Below, one piece after another: positions 45,597-54,580 of a stretch of 64,000 nt of DNA. The notes under the pieces are model-generated. The model had not been told where the DNA came from and ran no database searches. It saw nothing but the letters and a program-made list of their open reading frames with translations. This DNA is from Bradyrhizobium sp. dw_78 (GTDB lineage: Bacteria; Pseudomonadota; Alphaproteobacteria; Rhizobiales; Xanthobacteraceae), in assembly GCF_018449525.1 (NCBI RefSeq), contig NZ_JAAVUS010000009.1, positions 124,001-188,000 on the forward strand. Reading direction: 5' to 3'. The position numbers and the translations under genes were made by a program. The number at the start of each line of letters is the position of its first letter. The stretch's first letter is position 1.

Positions 45597-46574
45597 ATGC
45601 CAAACCGAACCGCGAAATTCGTATCAACCGTTTTCGCAGGCGTTCTCGCAGGTGCCACTTTCACAGCCATACTGGACGACACCGCGCGCGCCGACGATGG
45701 CTGCCTGTCGGAACCGAAGAACGAGACGCCCACGGGAAGTCACTGGTACTATCGTATCGATCACGCCACCAACCGCCATTGCTGGTATATCCGCGAGGAA
45801 GGCGATGCGCGCGCGCAGACAATCGCACCAAATCGGCCATCGCCGGCAGAGCCGGCACCGCCGACCCCGGAAACGGCCATGCAGGGCTCGGTCGCAAACG
45901 CCCGCGCCGAACTGCCGTCGCCGCAAACACCCACCATCGCGCCAGATCCAAGCCCTGCCACCGGACAATCGTCGCCGGCCGCTGCCAGTCCGGCCACCGC
46001 CGATAACGACCCCCGCGCCAGCGCTTTGGGTACAAACCTGCTGCAAACGACTGTCGCTTCACGCTGGCCCGACCAATTGGCTCCGAGTACGTCGGTCGCC
46101 CGTTCGTCGGATGATTCCGCGCCCCCGGCCACGGATCATCCGGATACGAGCGCGCAGCCCGCTCCGGTGGCGGTGCCGCCGCCTCCCGCAGCCACCGCTG
46201 CGCTCGCGGTCGCGGATGCATCATCCGAAAGCCAACCGGGTTCGGTCCAGATGCAGCTCACCGTGATGATCGCCACGTTGGCGCTCGCCAGTCTCGTCGG
46301 AGCCGTGATCTTCAGGCTCGCCGGCAGACGGCGGGGCAGCAGGGAGCGAAACCGCCTTGGACAGACCCTTGGACAACCCCACGCCGATCGCCGCGCGATC
46401 TGGGACGTCGCGCGTAACGACGGTCCCTTGCCCTACCCGGCCGCGGCCGCCCGCAGGCCCAACATCGGCATTCCCCGGGAACTGCACGCGCCAGAGTATC
46501 CCGACGACGACAGGGTCAACGACGACAGGATCTCAGAAATGCTCGCGCGGCTCGCCCGGAGCGCGCAGACCTGA
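45597..46574 (+). CDS. Exported/membrane protein of unknown function
   Basis: A 325-residue protein. The N-terminus (MPNRTAKFVSTVFAGVLAGA...ARA-D) is a signal peptide or anchor. CLSEPKNETPTGSHWYYRID HATNRHCWYIREEGDARAQ is a compact Cys-Trp-rich domain (residues about 35-75) typical of Bradyrhizobium proteins of unknown role. A long Pro/Ala/Ser-rich stretch follows (about 80-215), then a membrane helix (LTVMIATLALASLVGAVIFR) and a basic cytoplasmic tail (LAGRRRGSRERNRLGQTLGQ). GGAG lies about 6 bases before ATG 45597. I recognise no function; the layout suggests an inner-membrane protein with a periplasmic domain. Confidence 0.65.
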   Translation: MPNRTAKFVSTVFAGVLAGATFTAILDDTARADDGCLSEPKNETPTGSHWYYRIDHATNRHCWYIREEGDARAQTIAPNRPSPAEPAPPTPETAMQGSVANARAELPSPQTPTIAPDPSPATGQSSPAAASPATADNDPRASALGTNLLQTTVASRWPDQLAPSTSVARSSDDSAPPATDHPDTSAQPAPVAVPPPPAATAALAVADASSESQPGSVQMQLTVMIATLALASLVGAVIFRLAGRRRGSRERNRLGQTLGQPHADRRAIWDVARNDGPLPYPAAAARRPNIGIPRELHAPEYPDDDRVNDDRISEMLARLARSAQT

Positions 46575-46575
46575 C

Positions 46576-47235
46576 CTATTTCTCCAGTTGCTGCTGGAGC
46601 TTCCGCACGAACGTCGTCAATCCCGTACGGCGTTCGCGCCGGAGCCGCTCGGCCTTCAGGATCGATTGCACCTCGGCGAAGGCTTCATCGATATCGTGGT
46701 TGATGACGATGTAGTCGTATTCCGCCCAATGGCTCATTTCGTGGCTGGCGCGGCTCATCCGTCCCCGGATCACCTCGTCGGAATCCTGGGCGCGCGTATG
46801 CAGGCGCTTTTCCAGGTCGGCCGCGGACGGCGGCAGGATGAACACGGATACGACATCGGCGCGCGCTTTTTCCCGTAATTGCTGGGTGCCCTGCCAGTCG
46901 ATGTCGAAGAGAACGTCCTGTCCCGCCGACAGGGCCGCTTCGACCGGCGCGCTCGGCGTGCCGTAACGATTGTCGAACACCGTCGCCCATTCCAGCAACT
47001 CGTTCTGCCCGACCATCTGCTCAAACCGGGACTTGTCGACGAACAGATAGTCTCGGCCATCGACTTCGCCCGGCCGCTTCGGTCGCGTGGTCGCCGACAC
47101 CGACATCCTCAGTCCCGGCATGCGCTCGATCAGCAGGCGCGACAGCGTGGTCTTTCCCGCGCCAGACGGCGATGACAGCACGAACATCAGCCCGCGCCGC
47201 TCAACCCCATCAAAGCCGTGGCCACCGGAGCTCAT
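46576..47235 (-). CDS. gmk: Guanylate kinase
   Basis: A 219-residue GMP kinase. MFVLSSPSGAGKTTLSRLLI is the P-loop; MSVSATTRPKRPGEVDGRDY is the GMP-binding segment; and LFDIDWQGTQQLREKARADV follows. It makes GDP from GMP with ATP. The first 13 residues (MSSGGHGFDGVER) precede the conserved start; a shorter start at residue 17 is possible. It follows yicC by 3 bases on the minus strand. Confidence 0.95.
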   Translation of the reverse strand: MSSGGHGFDGVERRGLMFVLSSPSGAGKTTLSRLLIERMPGLRMSVSATTRPKRPGEVDGRDYLFVDKSRFEQMVGQNELLEWATVFDNRYGTPSAPVEAALSAGQDVLFDIDWQGTQQLREKARADVVSVFILPPSAADLEKRLHTRAQDSDEVIRGRMSRASHEMSHWAEYDYIVINHDIDEAFAEVQSILKAERLRRERRTGLTTFVRKLQQQLEK

Positions 47236-47238
47236 GCC

Positions 47239-48126
47239 TCACTCCAGATTCTGGACCTGTTCGCGGAATTGCTCGACCACATTCTTCATCTCAAGACCGG
47301 TGTTGGTCAGTTCGAGATCGTTCGATTTCGAGCAGCAGGTGTTGACCTCGCGGTTGAACTCCTGCGCCAGGAAATCGAGCCGCCGGCCGACCGGGCCGCC
47401 CTTGCCCAGCATCTCGCGGGCCTGCGCGAGATGCGAGGCGATGCGGTCGAGCTCCTCGCGGATATCGGCCTTGGTTGCAATCAGAAGCGCCTCCTGATTG
47501 AGCCTGTCGGCGTCGAAACGGTCGGACGATTCAAGCAGTGCTGCGACCTGCTCGGCAAGCCGCGCCCTGATCGCGTCAGGCTTGCGGCCCGGCGCGGTCT
47601 CCGCTTTCCGGGCAAGCCGTTCGATCTCATCCAGCCGCAGCAAGAGGATTTTACCGAGCGCAATGCCCTCGCTCCGGCGCATTGCGACGAGATCGGCGAG
47701 AGCCTGCTCGAACGCAGCCGACACGGCCGCCTTCGCCGCCATATCTTCCGCTTCGCTGCTCTCGGGCTCGACGATCTCGATGACGCCCTTGATGCCCAAC
47801 AGCCCGTCGATGCTCGGCGCGACAGCGTCAATCCTGCCGGCGAGGTCGGCCGCGACCCGCAGCACCGACGCCAACACCTCTTCATTGATGCGGACGGTGG
47901 ACGCGGCGTTGGCGCGCTTGACGCTCAGATTGGCGTATACCGTGCCCCGCGACAGCAGTTCACCGGCGCGCTTTTTCGCCGAAGCTTCGATGTCGTCCCA
48001 TCCGGGCGGCAAACGCATCCGCAAGTCGAAGCCCTTGGCGTTGACCGACTTCAACTCCCACTCGAACGCATAGGGCCCGCTGGCGCCGTGGCTTCGGGCG
48101 AAGCCGGTCATGCTCAAAAGCGCCAT
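47239..48126 (-). CDS. yicC: YicC family endoribonuclease
   Basis: A 295-residue YicC protein. It begins MALLSMTGFARSHG, the diagnostic N-terminus, and ends GRRLDFLAQEFNREVNTCCS, KSNDLELTNTGLEMKNVVEQ and FREQVQNLE, the conserved C-terminal DUF1732 block. E. coli YicC is an endoribonuclease acting on small RNA. The start at 48126 is supported by AGGAGAA 8 bases upstream; the longer frame to 48414 is out of character. It precedes gmk, with 3 bases between them, a pairing found in many bacteria. Confidence 0.93.
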   Translation of the reverse strand: MALLSMTGFARSHGASGPYAFEWELKSVNAKGFDLRMRLPPGWDDIEASAKKRAGELLSRGTVYANLSVKRANAASTVRINEEVLASVLRVAADLAGRIDAVAPSIDGLLGIKGVIEIVEPESSEAEDMAAKAAVSAAFEQALADLVAMRRSEGIALGKILLLRLDEIERLARKAETAPGRKPDAIRARLAEQVAALLESSDRFDADRLNQEALLIATKADIREELDRIASHLAQAREMLGKGGPVGRRLDFLAQEFNREVNTCCSKSNDLELTNTGLEMKNVVEQFREQVQNLE

Positions 48127-48256
48127 CGCGTGAACTTCTCCTGATAGAGCCAGCGTCGGATTCGCAAGCCGCAAGTACGATTGTAAAACGTTTTCACGCA
48201 AAGTGGAATTCGCTTCCGGCGAGGCTCTTCGCTTCCGGCAAGCCTTGGCGCCAGCG

Positions 48257-49519
48257 TTATTGCTGGGCGGTCGGAGGCGGTGAGATCGATTGCGCCGCGC
48301 CCTGCCGCGCCGGCGCACCGCGCGCAGGCTTTTTCGGTGCGGGCGGCTTAGCCCCCACCGGCGGTGTGGAGGCCGCATCGGCCGGCGCCGCTGTGGCGGG
48401 CGGCGGCGGATCATCAGCCGGTTCAGCCGTATCGTTCTGGATCTGCTTTTCCATCGAACGCAGCTTGGCGACGTTCTTCTGGTGCTGGTCGTAGGTTTCG
48501 GTAAAGGCGTGGCCGCCGGTACCGTCCGCGACGAAGAACAGATCGCGGGTGCGCGCCGGATTGGCGGCGGCTTCCAGCGAGGCGCGTCCCGGATTGGCGA
48601 TCGGTCCCGGCGGGAGCCCGTCGATCACATAGGTGTTGTAGGGCGACGGCTGCGTGATCTCGCTGCGCTTGATCGGCCGCCCCAGTGTTCCCTTGCCACC
48701 GACGAGCCCGTAGATGATGGTCGGATCGGATTGCAGCTTCATCTTCTGCCGCAGCCGATTGACATACACCGCGGCGACGCGGCTGCGCTCGTCGGCCCTG
48801 CCGGTTTCCTTTTCGACGATCGAAGCCAGCGTCACGAGTTGCTCGGGCGTCTTGACCGGAAGGTCCGCGTTGTGATGTTCCCAGATTTCCGCAACCAGCC
48901 GCCTCTGCGCCTGCTGCATGCGCGCGATCACCTGATCGCGGGTCGTGCCGCGCGGGAATTTGTAGGTTTCCGGCAGCAGCGTGCCCTCGCGCGGTATCTC
49001 GCTGACGGAACCGGCGAAGATGTCATTCTCGGAAAGACGGGCGACGATCTGTTCGGAGGTCAGGCCTTCGGGAATCGTGACCGAATGCTGCACCACCTTG
49101 CCATCGACCATGGTGCCGATGACGTCGGTGAGGCTGGCATTTTTCTGGAACAGATATTCGCCGGGCTTCAGTTCGGAACGCGCCCTCAGCGCGAGCACGG
49201 CGCCGATAAACGCCCAGCGATTGTTGTCGATCACGCCTTCGCGTTGCAGCGTATCGGCGATATCGGCCATCCCGGCGCGGGCCGGAATGATCACGATCTT
49301 GTCGTCCTGCAACGGACCGGGCTCTGTAATCTTCTTCTGGCCGTAATAATACGTCGCGCCGGCGCCGATCATCAGCACCAGAACGATGGTAATGATGGCA
49401 TTGCCAACCACCACGAACGGATTGCGAGCGCGCTCGGATCGCTTGGGCGGCGGCGGGACTCGCTCGGGCTCCAACGCGGCGCGCGGGCTCCGAGGCGAAA
49501 TGGGCGGCCTTTCACTCAT
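48257..49519 (-). CDS. mltG: Endolytic transglycosylase MltG
   Basis: A 420-residue membrane-anchored enzyme of the YceG family. A basic-proline N-terminal tail precedes one membrane segment (NPFVVVGNAIITIVLVLMIGAG). The catalytic region contains LVTLASIVEKETGRADERSR, with the catalytic Glu, and TYVIDGLPPGPIANPGRASL and YFVADGTGGHAFTETYDQH-like sequence (LFFVADGTGGHAFTETYDQH). It cleaves nascent glycan strands to set their length. A Pro/Ala-rich tail (about 370-420) is extra. It lies between fabF and yicC. Confidence 0.94.
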   Translation of the reverse strand: MSERPPISPRSPRAALEPERVPPPPKRSERARNPFVVVGNAIITIVLVLMIGAGATYYYGQKKITEPGPLQDDKIVIIPARAGMADIADTLQREGVIDNNRWAFIGAVLALRARSELKPGEYLFQKNASLTDVIGTMVDGKVVQHSVTIPEGLTSEQIVARLSENDIFAGSVSEIPREGTLLPETYKFPRGTTRDQVIARMQQAQRRLVAEIWEHHNADLPVKTPEQLVTLASIVEKETGRADERSRVAAVYVNRLRQKMKLQSDPTIIYGLVGGKGTLGRPIKRSEITQPSPYNTYVIDGLPPGPIANPGRASLEAAANPARTRDLFFVADGTGGHAFTETYDQHQKNVAKLRSMEKQIQNDTAEPADDPPPPATAAPADAASTPPVGAKPPAPKKPARGAPARQGAAQSISPPPTAQQ

Positions 49520-49650
49520 CGATGCAACCTGAATCCTGACGGTTCAATCGCGGCCTTGCGAATTTCTTCGCATCTGCCGGTAGTCTGCGCCCAAAGCTAG
49601 GATTTATCACCGAATGCGGCGAAACGGTGAATTTACCTTGATTCGCCGCG

Positions 49651-50916
49651 TCAGTTGATCACGCGTTGCAGGATCACGGAAGCGTTGGTGCCTCCAAAAC
49701 CGAACGAGTTCGACAACACGACATTGATCTCTCGTTTGCGCGGGAGGTGCGGCACGAGATCGATCGCCGTTTCCATCGACGGATGATCGAGATTGATGGT
49801 CGGCGGGGCGATGTTATCGCGAATCGCCAGAATGCTGAAAATCGCCTCGATCGCGCCGGCCGCGCCCAACAAATGCCCGGTCGAGGATTTGGTCGACGAC
49901 ATCGATACCCTGGAGGCCGCATTGCCGAGCAGCCGCTCGACCGCACCGAGTTCGATTTCATCGCCGACCTGCGTCGACGTGCCGTGCGCATTGATATAAT
50001 CGATATCGGACGCTGCGATCCCTGCGCGTTTCATCGCCGCGCTCATGCTGCGGAAGGCGCCGTCGCCATCGGGGCTTGGCGAGGTGATGTGGTAGGCATC
50101 GCCGGACAGGCCGTAGCCGATCACCTCGGCATAGATCTTCGCGCCGCGCCGTTTCGCATGCTCATATTCTTCGAGCACGACAACCCCGGCGCCCTCGCCC
50201 ATGACAAACCCGTCGCGGTCCTTGTCATAGGGGCGCGAGGCTTTTTCCGGCGCGTCATTGAAACCCGTCGACAACGCCCGTGCGGCGCAAAATCCCGCCA
50301 TCCCGATCCGGCAGATCGGCGATTCCGTTCCACCGGCCAGCATCACGTCGGCGTCGCCCAGCGCGATCAGCCGGCTGGCGTCGCCGATCGCGTGCGCTCC
50401 CGTCGAACAGGCCGTCACGACCGCATGGTTGGGCCCCTTGAGGCCGTGCTCGATCGACACGTAGCCGGAGGCAAGGTTGATCAGGCGGCCGGGAATGAAA
50501 AACGGCGAGACCCGGCGCGGTCCGCGCTCCTTTAGAAGCACCGCGGTATCGGCGATCCCGGAGAGGCCGCCGATGCCGGAGCCGATCATGGTGCCGGTGG
50601 CGCAACGATCCTCCTCGGTGGAAGGATGCCAGTTGGCGTCGTCAAGCGCCTGGGTCGCCGCACACATGGCGAAAATGATGAAATCGTCGACCTTGCGCTG
50701 GTCCTTCGGCTCCATCCACTGGTCGGGATTGAACGTGCCGCGACTGCCGTCGCCGCGTGGAACCACGCAGGCGATCTGGCAAGTCAGATCCGAAACGTCG
50801 AATGTATCGATCTTCCTGGCGCCGCTCTCGCTATTGAGAATGCGCGTCCAAGTCGTATCGGTACCACAGCCGAGTGGCGACACCATGCCGAGGCCTGTGA
50901 CGACAACTCGCCTCAT
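49651..50916 (-). CDS. fabF: 3-oxoacyl-ACP synthase II
   Basis: A 421-residue condensing enzyme. MRRVVVTGLGMVSPLG is the family N-terminus, VVTACSTGAHAIGDASRLIA carries the active-site Cys, and NAHGTSTQVGD and KSSTGHLLGAAG carry the two His residues. It elongates acyl-ACP with malonyl-ACP. The start at 50916 has GGAG 8 bases upstream; an ATG two codons earlier is the alternative. It is followed by mltG and preceded by acpP. Confidence 0.96.
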   Translation of the reverse strand: MRRVVVTGLGMVSPLGCGTDTTWTRILNSESGARKIDTFDVSDLTCQIACVVPRGDGSRGTFNPDQWMEPKDQRKVDDFIIFAMCAATQALDDANWHPSTEEDRCATGTMIGSGIGGLSGIADTAVLLKERGPRRVSPFFIPGRLINLASGYVSIEHGLKGPNHAVVTACSTGAHAIGDASRLIALGDADVMLAGGTESPICRIGMAGFCAARALSTGFNDAPEKASRPYDKDRDGFVMGEGAGVVVLEEYEHAKRRGAKIYAEVIGYGLSGDAYHITSPSPDGDGAFRSMSAAMKRAGIAASDIDYINAHGTSTQVGDEIELGAVERLLGNAASRVSMSSTKSSTGHLLGAAGAIEAIFSILAIRDNIAPPTINLDHPSMETAIDLVPHLPRKREINVVLSNSFGFGGTNASVILQRVIN

Positions 50917-51015
50917 ATCCATCACTCCAGCCCCGAAGTCGCGGCCCACAGCAAGAAGCCGGTGGACCACCGTATCGCGGTCCGTCCGGCTTCGTAGGCA
51001 GTACCGCGCAGGGCG

Positions 51016-51255
51016 TCAGCTTTTCGCGTTCTTTTCCAGAAACTTCGTGGCGTCGCCGACGGTCAAAATCGTCTCCGCGGCATCATCGGGAATTTCACAA
51101 CCGAATTCTTCTTCAAACGCCATTACCAATTCGACGGTGTCCAGGCTGTCGGCGCCGAGGTCGTCAATGAAGCTCGCATTGTCGACTACCTTCTCGGGTT
51201 CGACACCGAGGTGTTCGACCACGATCTTCTTAACCCGCTCGCCAATCTCACTCAT
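51016..51255 (-). CDS. acpP: Acyl carrier protein
   Basis: A 79-residue acidic ACP. EERVKKIVVEHLGVEPEKV-like start (SEIGERVKKIVVEHLGVEPE) and LGADSLDTVELVMAFEEEFG with the phosphopantetheine Ser in DSL. It carries growing acyl chains for FabF, FabG and FabD, which are encoded on either side. fabF lies about 100 bases downstream on the same strand. Confidence 0.97.
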   Translation of the reverse strand: MSEIGERVKKIVVEHLGVEPEKVVDNASFIDDLGADSLDTVELVMAFEEEFGCEIPDDAAETILTVGDATKFLEKNAKS

Positions 51256-51647
51256 CGTTCAACCTCGTGCTTGTTCCATTGGACCCGAACCTAGGACGAT
51301 ACGAGCCACGGTGACTTCCCGAATCCGATTCAGCTGCCCTCAATCGGACTCGTTATCTCAATCTTTGAGCACCATCGTTCCGAAAGTCGGTTTCCACCTT
51401 ATCCGGATTGCGCCCCTCTTCTTTGCAGTCGTGCATCGTCTTGATTCGGCTCCGCCGTCCCCGACAGAAGCCCGGCGCACGACGGCAGGCTCCGCACCGC
51501 CAATATACAGGGTTTCAAAATCCTGCAATGGCCTTCTTCGCCCATCCATCCGCGGTCCGGTTATCATACTTCGATATCCTTGACTACAAACCCCCGGGGA
51601 GACCTCGCCGAAACGGGCCTCCCGCCGGGCGGAGGGCGCCCGACCGC
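51256..51647. other. Promoter region between fabG and acpP
   Basis: About 390 bases on the minus-strand side of acpP. A 69-codon open frame at 51358-51567 has no ribosome-binding site and unusual composition, so it was not called. GC-rich stretches just downstream of fabG (CCTCCGCC and GGCGGGAGG arms near 51610-51635) may be a terminator for fabG, which would give acpP its own promoter. Confidence 0.4.
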
Positions 51648-52385
51648 TTAAATCATGGCCATCCCGCCATTGACGTGAATCGTCTGTCCCGTGACATAGG
51701 CCGCTTCGTTCGAACTGAGATATACCGCCGCCGCGGCGATATCCTCAGGTGTTCCAAGCCGCGCCGCAGGAACCTTCGCCAGAATGGCCTCGCGCTGCTT
51801 GTCGTTCAGCGCATCGGTCATCGGCGTCTTGATGAAGCCTGGTGCGATGCAATTGGCGGTGACGCCGCGCTTGGCATATTCCGCGCCGAGCGTCTTGATC
51901 ATGCCGATGATACCGGCCTTCGAGGCCGTATAATTGCCCTGTCCCGGATTACCGGTCACGCCAACGATCGAGGTGATCGCGATGATGCGGCCGAAACGCT
52001 TGCGCATCATCAGCTTGGTTGCGGCGCGGGCCAGGCGGAAAGTCGCCGTCAAATTGACCCGGATGACTTCATCCCAATCCTCATCACGCAGTTGCACAAA
52101 CAAATTGTCCCGGGTGATGCCGGCATTGGCGACGAGAATATCGACCTGCCCCATGGCCTGCTCGGCCGACGGCACCAGCGCCTCGACCGCCTCGGAATCA
52201 GAGAGATTGCAGGGCAGCACGTACACCCGCTCGCCGAGCTTGTCCGCAAGCGTGTCCAGTGCCTCGCGCCGGGTGCCGGAAATGGCCACCGTCGCGCCCT
52301 GCCCGTGCAGCGCTTGCGCGATCGCACTCCCAATGCCGCCGGTCGCACCGGTGACAAGCGCCTTCCTGCCAGTCAGATCGAACAT
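51648..52385 (-). CDS. fabG: 3-oxoacyl-ACP reductase
   Basis: A 245-residue short-chain dehydrogenase. MFDLTGRKALVTGATGGIGS binds NADPH; VANAGITRDN and ITSIVGVTGNPGQGNYTASK contain the catalytic Asn, Ser, Tyr and Lys. It reduces 3-oxoacyl-ACP in fatty-acid elongation. It is 20 bases after fabD on the same strand. Confidence 0.95.
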   Translation of the reverse strand: MFDLTGRKALVTGATGGIGSAIAQALHGQGATVAISGTRREALDTLADKLGERVYVLPCNLSDSEAVEALVPSAEQAMGQVDILVANAGITRDNLFVQLRDEDWDEVIRVNLTATFRLARAATKLMMRKRFGRIIAITSIVGVTGNPGQGNYTASKAGIIGMIKTLGAEYAKRGVTANCIAPGFIKTPMTDALNDKQREAILAKVPAARLGTPEDIAAAAVYLSSNEAAYVTGQTIHVNGGMAMI

Positions 52386-52405
52386 TCAATTCTCCTTGCG
52401 GCCGC

Positions 52406-53365
52406 CTAGGCCGAATGCGCAGCCGCCAATGCATCCTTTGCAGCCGCGATGTCGCCGGGGCCGCCGACCGACGTGCCGGCCGCGCCTTCGGCGATCCGCT
52501 TGACCAGGCCGGTCAATACCTTGCCGGCGCCGATCTCGAAAAACCGCGTGACGCCCTGGCCCGCCATGTAAGCGACCGATTCGCGCCAGCGCACGGTGCC
52601 GGTGACCTGTTCGACCAGGCGGCGGCGAATTTCTTCCGGATCGGTGATGGCGGTAGCCAGCACATTCGACACCAGCGGCGAAGCCGGCCGCTTGATCGTG
52701 ACGCCGGCCAGCGCTTCCGCCATCACGTCAGCCGCAGGCTGCATCAGCTTGCAATGGAACGGCGCCGATACCGGCAGCAGCATCGCTCGCTTGGCGCCCC
52801 TTGTCTTGGCGATTTCGACCGCACGGTCAACCGCCGCCTTGTCGCCAGATACGACGACCTGACCAGCGCCATTGTCGTTGGCGGCCTGGCAAACCTGTCC
52901 CTGCGCCGCTTCATCCGCGACCGCCACCGCGGCCTCGTAATCGAGGCCCAGCAGAGCGGCCATCGCTCCGACCCCGACCGGCACGGCTTTTTGCATCGCA
53001 AGACCGCGGGTACGCAGCAGAAGCGCAGTGTCGCGGATGCTGAGGCTGCCGGCGGCGGCCAGCGCCGAATATTCGCCGAGCGAGTGTCCGGCGACGAAAG
53101 CGGCATCCCGCCCCACCGAAAAGCCGGCTTCGGTTTCCAATACGCGCAAGGCCGCAATCGAAACCGCCATCAGGGCCGGTTGGGCGTTTTCGGTGAGCTG
53201 GAGGGTCTCGGCCGGGCCGTCCCAGATGATTCCGGTCAGCTTCTCCCCGAGCGCGGCATCGACCTCGTCGAACACGGCCCGGGCGGCCGGAAAGGCCTCG
53301 GCCAGCGCCTTGCCCATGCCTACCGTTTGGGAGCCCTGCCCCGGAAAAGTAAATGCTGCCGTCAT
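52406..53365 (-). CDS. fabD: Malonyl-CoA:ACP transacylase
   Basis: A 319-residue acyltransferase. AFTFPGQGSQTVGMGKALAE is the start, VAGHSLGEYSALAAAGSLSI contains the active-site Ser, and LPVSAPFHCKLMQPAADVMA carries the active-site His. It loads malonate onto ACP. It heads the minus-strand operon fabD-fabG(-acpP-fabF) and is divergent from rpsF. Confidence 0.96.
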   Translation of the reverse strand: MTAAFTFPGQGSQTVGMGKALAEAFPAARAVFDEVDAALGEKLTGIIWDGPAETLQLTENAQPALMAVSIAALRVLETEAGFSVGRDAAFVAGHSLGEYSALAAAGSLSIRDTALLLRTRGLAMQKAVPVGVGAMAALLGLDYEAAVAVADEAAQGQVCQAANDNGAGQVVVSGDKAAVDRAVEIAKTRGAKRAMLLPVSAPFHCKLMQPAADVMAEALAGVTIKRPASPLVSNVLATAITDPEEIRRRLVEQVTGTVRWRESVAYMAGQGVTRFFEIGAGKVLTGLVKRIAEGAAGTSVGGPGDIAAAKDALAAAHSA

Positions 53366-53733
53366 GGCGCTCCCTAGAACGTCTCGAAATCCCTAAAAGG
53401 TTGGCCGAACAACACTGCGGGGGCCGGTCATGTCAAGCCATCGCCGGTTCCTGCCGGACAGCCTGCCCAGCCACCGGGCAGCCCAATCGGGGTGCTTTTC
53501 CTCGCCTTGACCTTGCCTTGGTCCGGAAAATCCGTATAAAGTGCGTCATCTGTGGATCCCGGCCGGGAGCTGAACGGACGGTCTCAGCAATCTCTCCTAA
53601 TCTGGCGATATTGATGTGGCAGGGCCAGTCGGCCCGTCGTCCCGTGCTTCCGCCTTCTGAGCATATCGAGTCCTTTCCAAAGGGTTCGAAGGGCTTGCCG
53701 CCGGGAACCGCGCCAACACAGGAAAGGACATCC
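53366..53733. other. Divergent promoter region and rpsF leader
   Basis: About 370 bases between fabD and rpsF. No gene is supported on either strand. The rpsF side contains a candidate promoter (listed separately) about 190 bases upstream of the start, so the mRNA would have a long leader with G/C-rich inverted segments (for example GGTTCGAAGGGC and CGCCGGGAACCG near 53680-53712). Confidence 0.4.
53513..53540 (+). promoter_or_regulatory. Candidate sigma-70 type promoter for rpsF
   Basis: TTGCCT at 53513-53518 and TATAAA at 53535-53540, separated by 16 bases. The -10 is a good match and the -35 is moderate. It is the only pair I would nominate in this gap, and it is untested. Confidence 0.35.
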
Positions 53734-54207
53734 ATGCCTCTTTATGAGCATGTTTTTCTCGCGCGTCAGGATGCGAGCACCCAGCAGGTCGAAGAGCTGA
53801 CCACCCAGATGACCGGCATCGTCGAGCAGCTCGGCGGCAAGGTCACGAAGACCGAAAACTGGGGCGTGCGCTCCCTCACCTACCGGATGAACAAGAACCG
53901 CAAGGCGCATTTCGTGTTCTTGAACATCGACGCTCCTTCGGCGGCTATTGCCGAGATCGAGCGTCAGGAGCGGATCAGCGAAGACGTGATCCGCTATCTC
54001 AGCGTGCGCGTCGAAGAGCTTGAGGAAGGCCCCTCGGCAATGATGCGGAAGGCCGATCGCGACCGCGAACGTGACGATCGTGGCGGCGGTTTCCGCGGCG
54101 ACCGCGACGGCGGCTTCCGGGGCGACCGTGATGGCGGCGGCTACCGCGGCGATCGTGGTCCACGCCGTCCGCGCGATGAAGCCGAAACAGCAGTGGTTGA
54201 GGAGTAA
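53734..54207 (+). CDS. rpsF: Ribosomal protein S6
   Basis: A 157-residue S6. Residues 1-110 are the normal RRM-like fold: YEHVFLARQDASTQQVEELT, KTENWGVRSLTYRMNKNRKA and RQERISEDVIRYLSVRVEEL. A C-terminal extension (about 118-157) has repeated arginine-glycine blocks: GGGFRGDRDGGFRGDRDGGG followed by YRGDRGPRRPRDE. S6 binds S18 and the central domain of 16S rRNA. GGAAAGG lies about 8 bases upstream of ATG 53734. rpsR starts 5 bases after its stop. Confidence 0.95.
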   Translation: MPLYEHVFLARQDASTQQVEELTTQMTGIVEQLGGKVTKTENWGVRSLTYRMNKNRKAHFVFLNIDAPSAAIAEIERQERISEDVIRYLSVRVEELEEGPSAMMRKADRDRERDDRGGGFRGDRDGGFRGDRDGGGYRGDRGPRRPRDEAETAVVEE

Positions 54208-54212
54208 GAATC

Positions 54213-54452
54213 ATGGCCGATGCTGGAGCACGCCGTCCGTTTTTCCGCCGCCGCAAGACCTGTCCGTTCACGGGTCCGAACGCGCCGAAGATCGACTACA
54301 AGGATTCCAAGCTGCTGATGCGTTACGTTTCCGAGCGCGGCAAGATCGTGCCGAGCCGCATCACCGCTGTCTCCGCCAAGAAGCAGCGTGAACTTGCGCG
54401 CGCCATCAAGCGTTCGCGGTTCCTCGGGCTGCTGCCTTACGTCATTCGATAA
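54213..54452 (+). CDS. rpsR: Ribosomal protein S18
   Basis: A 79-residue S18: RRPFFRRRKTCPFTGPNAPK, IDYKDSKLLMRYVSERGKIV and SRITAVSAKKQRELARAIKR are the conserved blocks. The partner of S6 and part of the small-subunit platform. A strong hairpin follows 8 bases after its stop. Confidence 0.97.
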   Translation: MADAGARRPFFRRRKTCPFTGPNAPKIDYKDSKLLMRYVSERGKIVPSRITAVSAKKQRELARAIKRSRFLGLLPYVIR

Positions 54453-54460
54453 ACAACGAT

Positions 54461-54496
54461 CGTCCACTCCGCCGTATTCGCGCGGCGGAGTGGACG
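54461..54496 (+). terminator. Strong hairpin after rpsR
   Basis: Two exact 14-base arms (CGTCCACTCCGCCG and CGGCGGAGTGGACG) enclose an 8-base loop and are followed by TCTTCAT. It would terminate or attenuate transcription before the downstream DUF2232 gene, making rpsF-rpsR more abundant. Confidence 0.65.
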
Positions 54497-54580
54497 TCTT
54501 CATAAGGCTTCCGGATCATCCGGTTGCCGATGGTTGGGGTTCACGAGACCTCTAACCGCTCGAAAGGAGCGGGACAGCTG

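Noticed and set aside
51358..51567. 69-codon minus-strand frame between fabG and acpP
   Set aside because: No ribosome-binding site, and composition unlike the adjacent genes; more likely the acpP promoter region.
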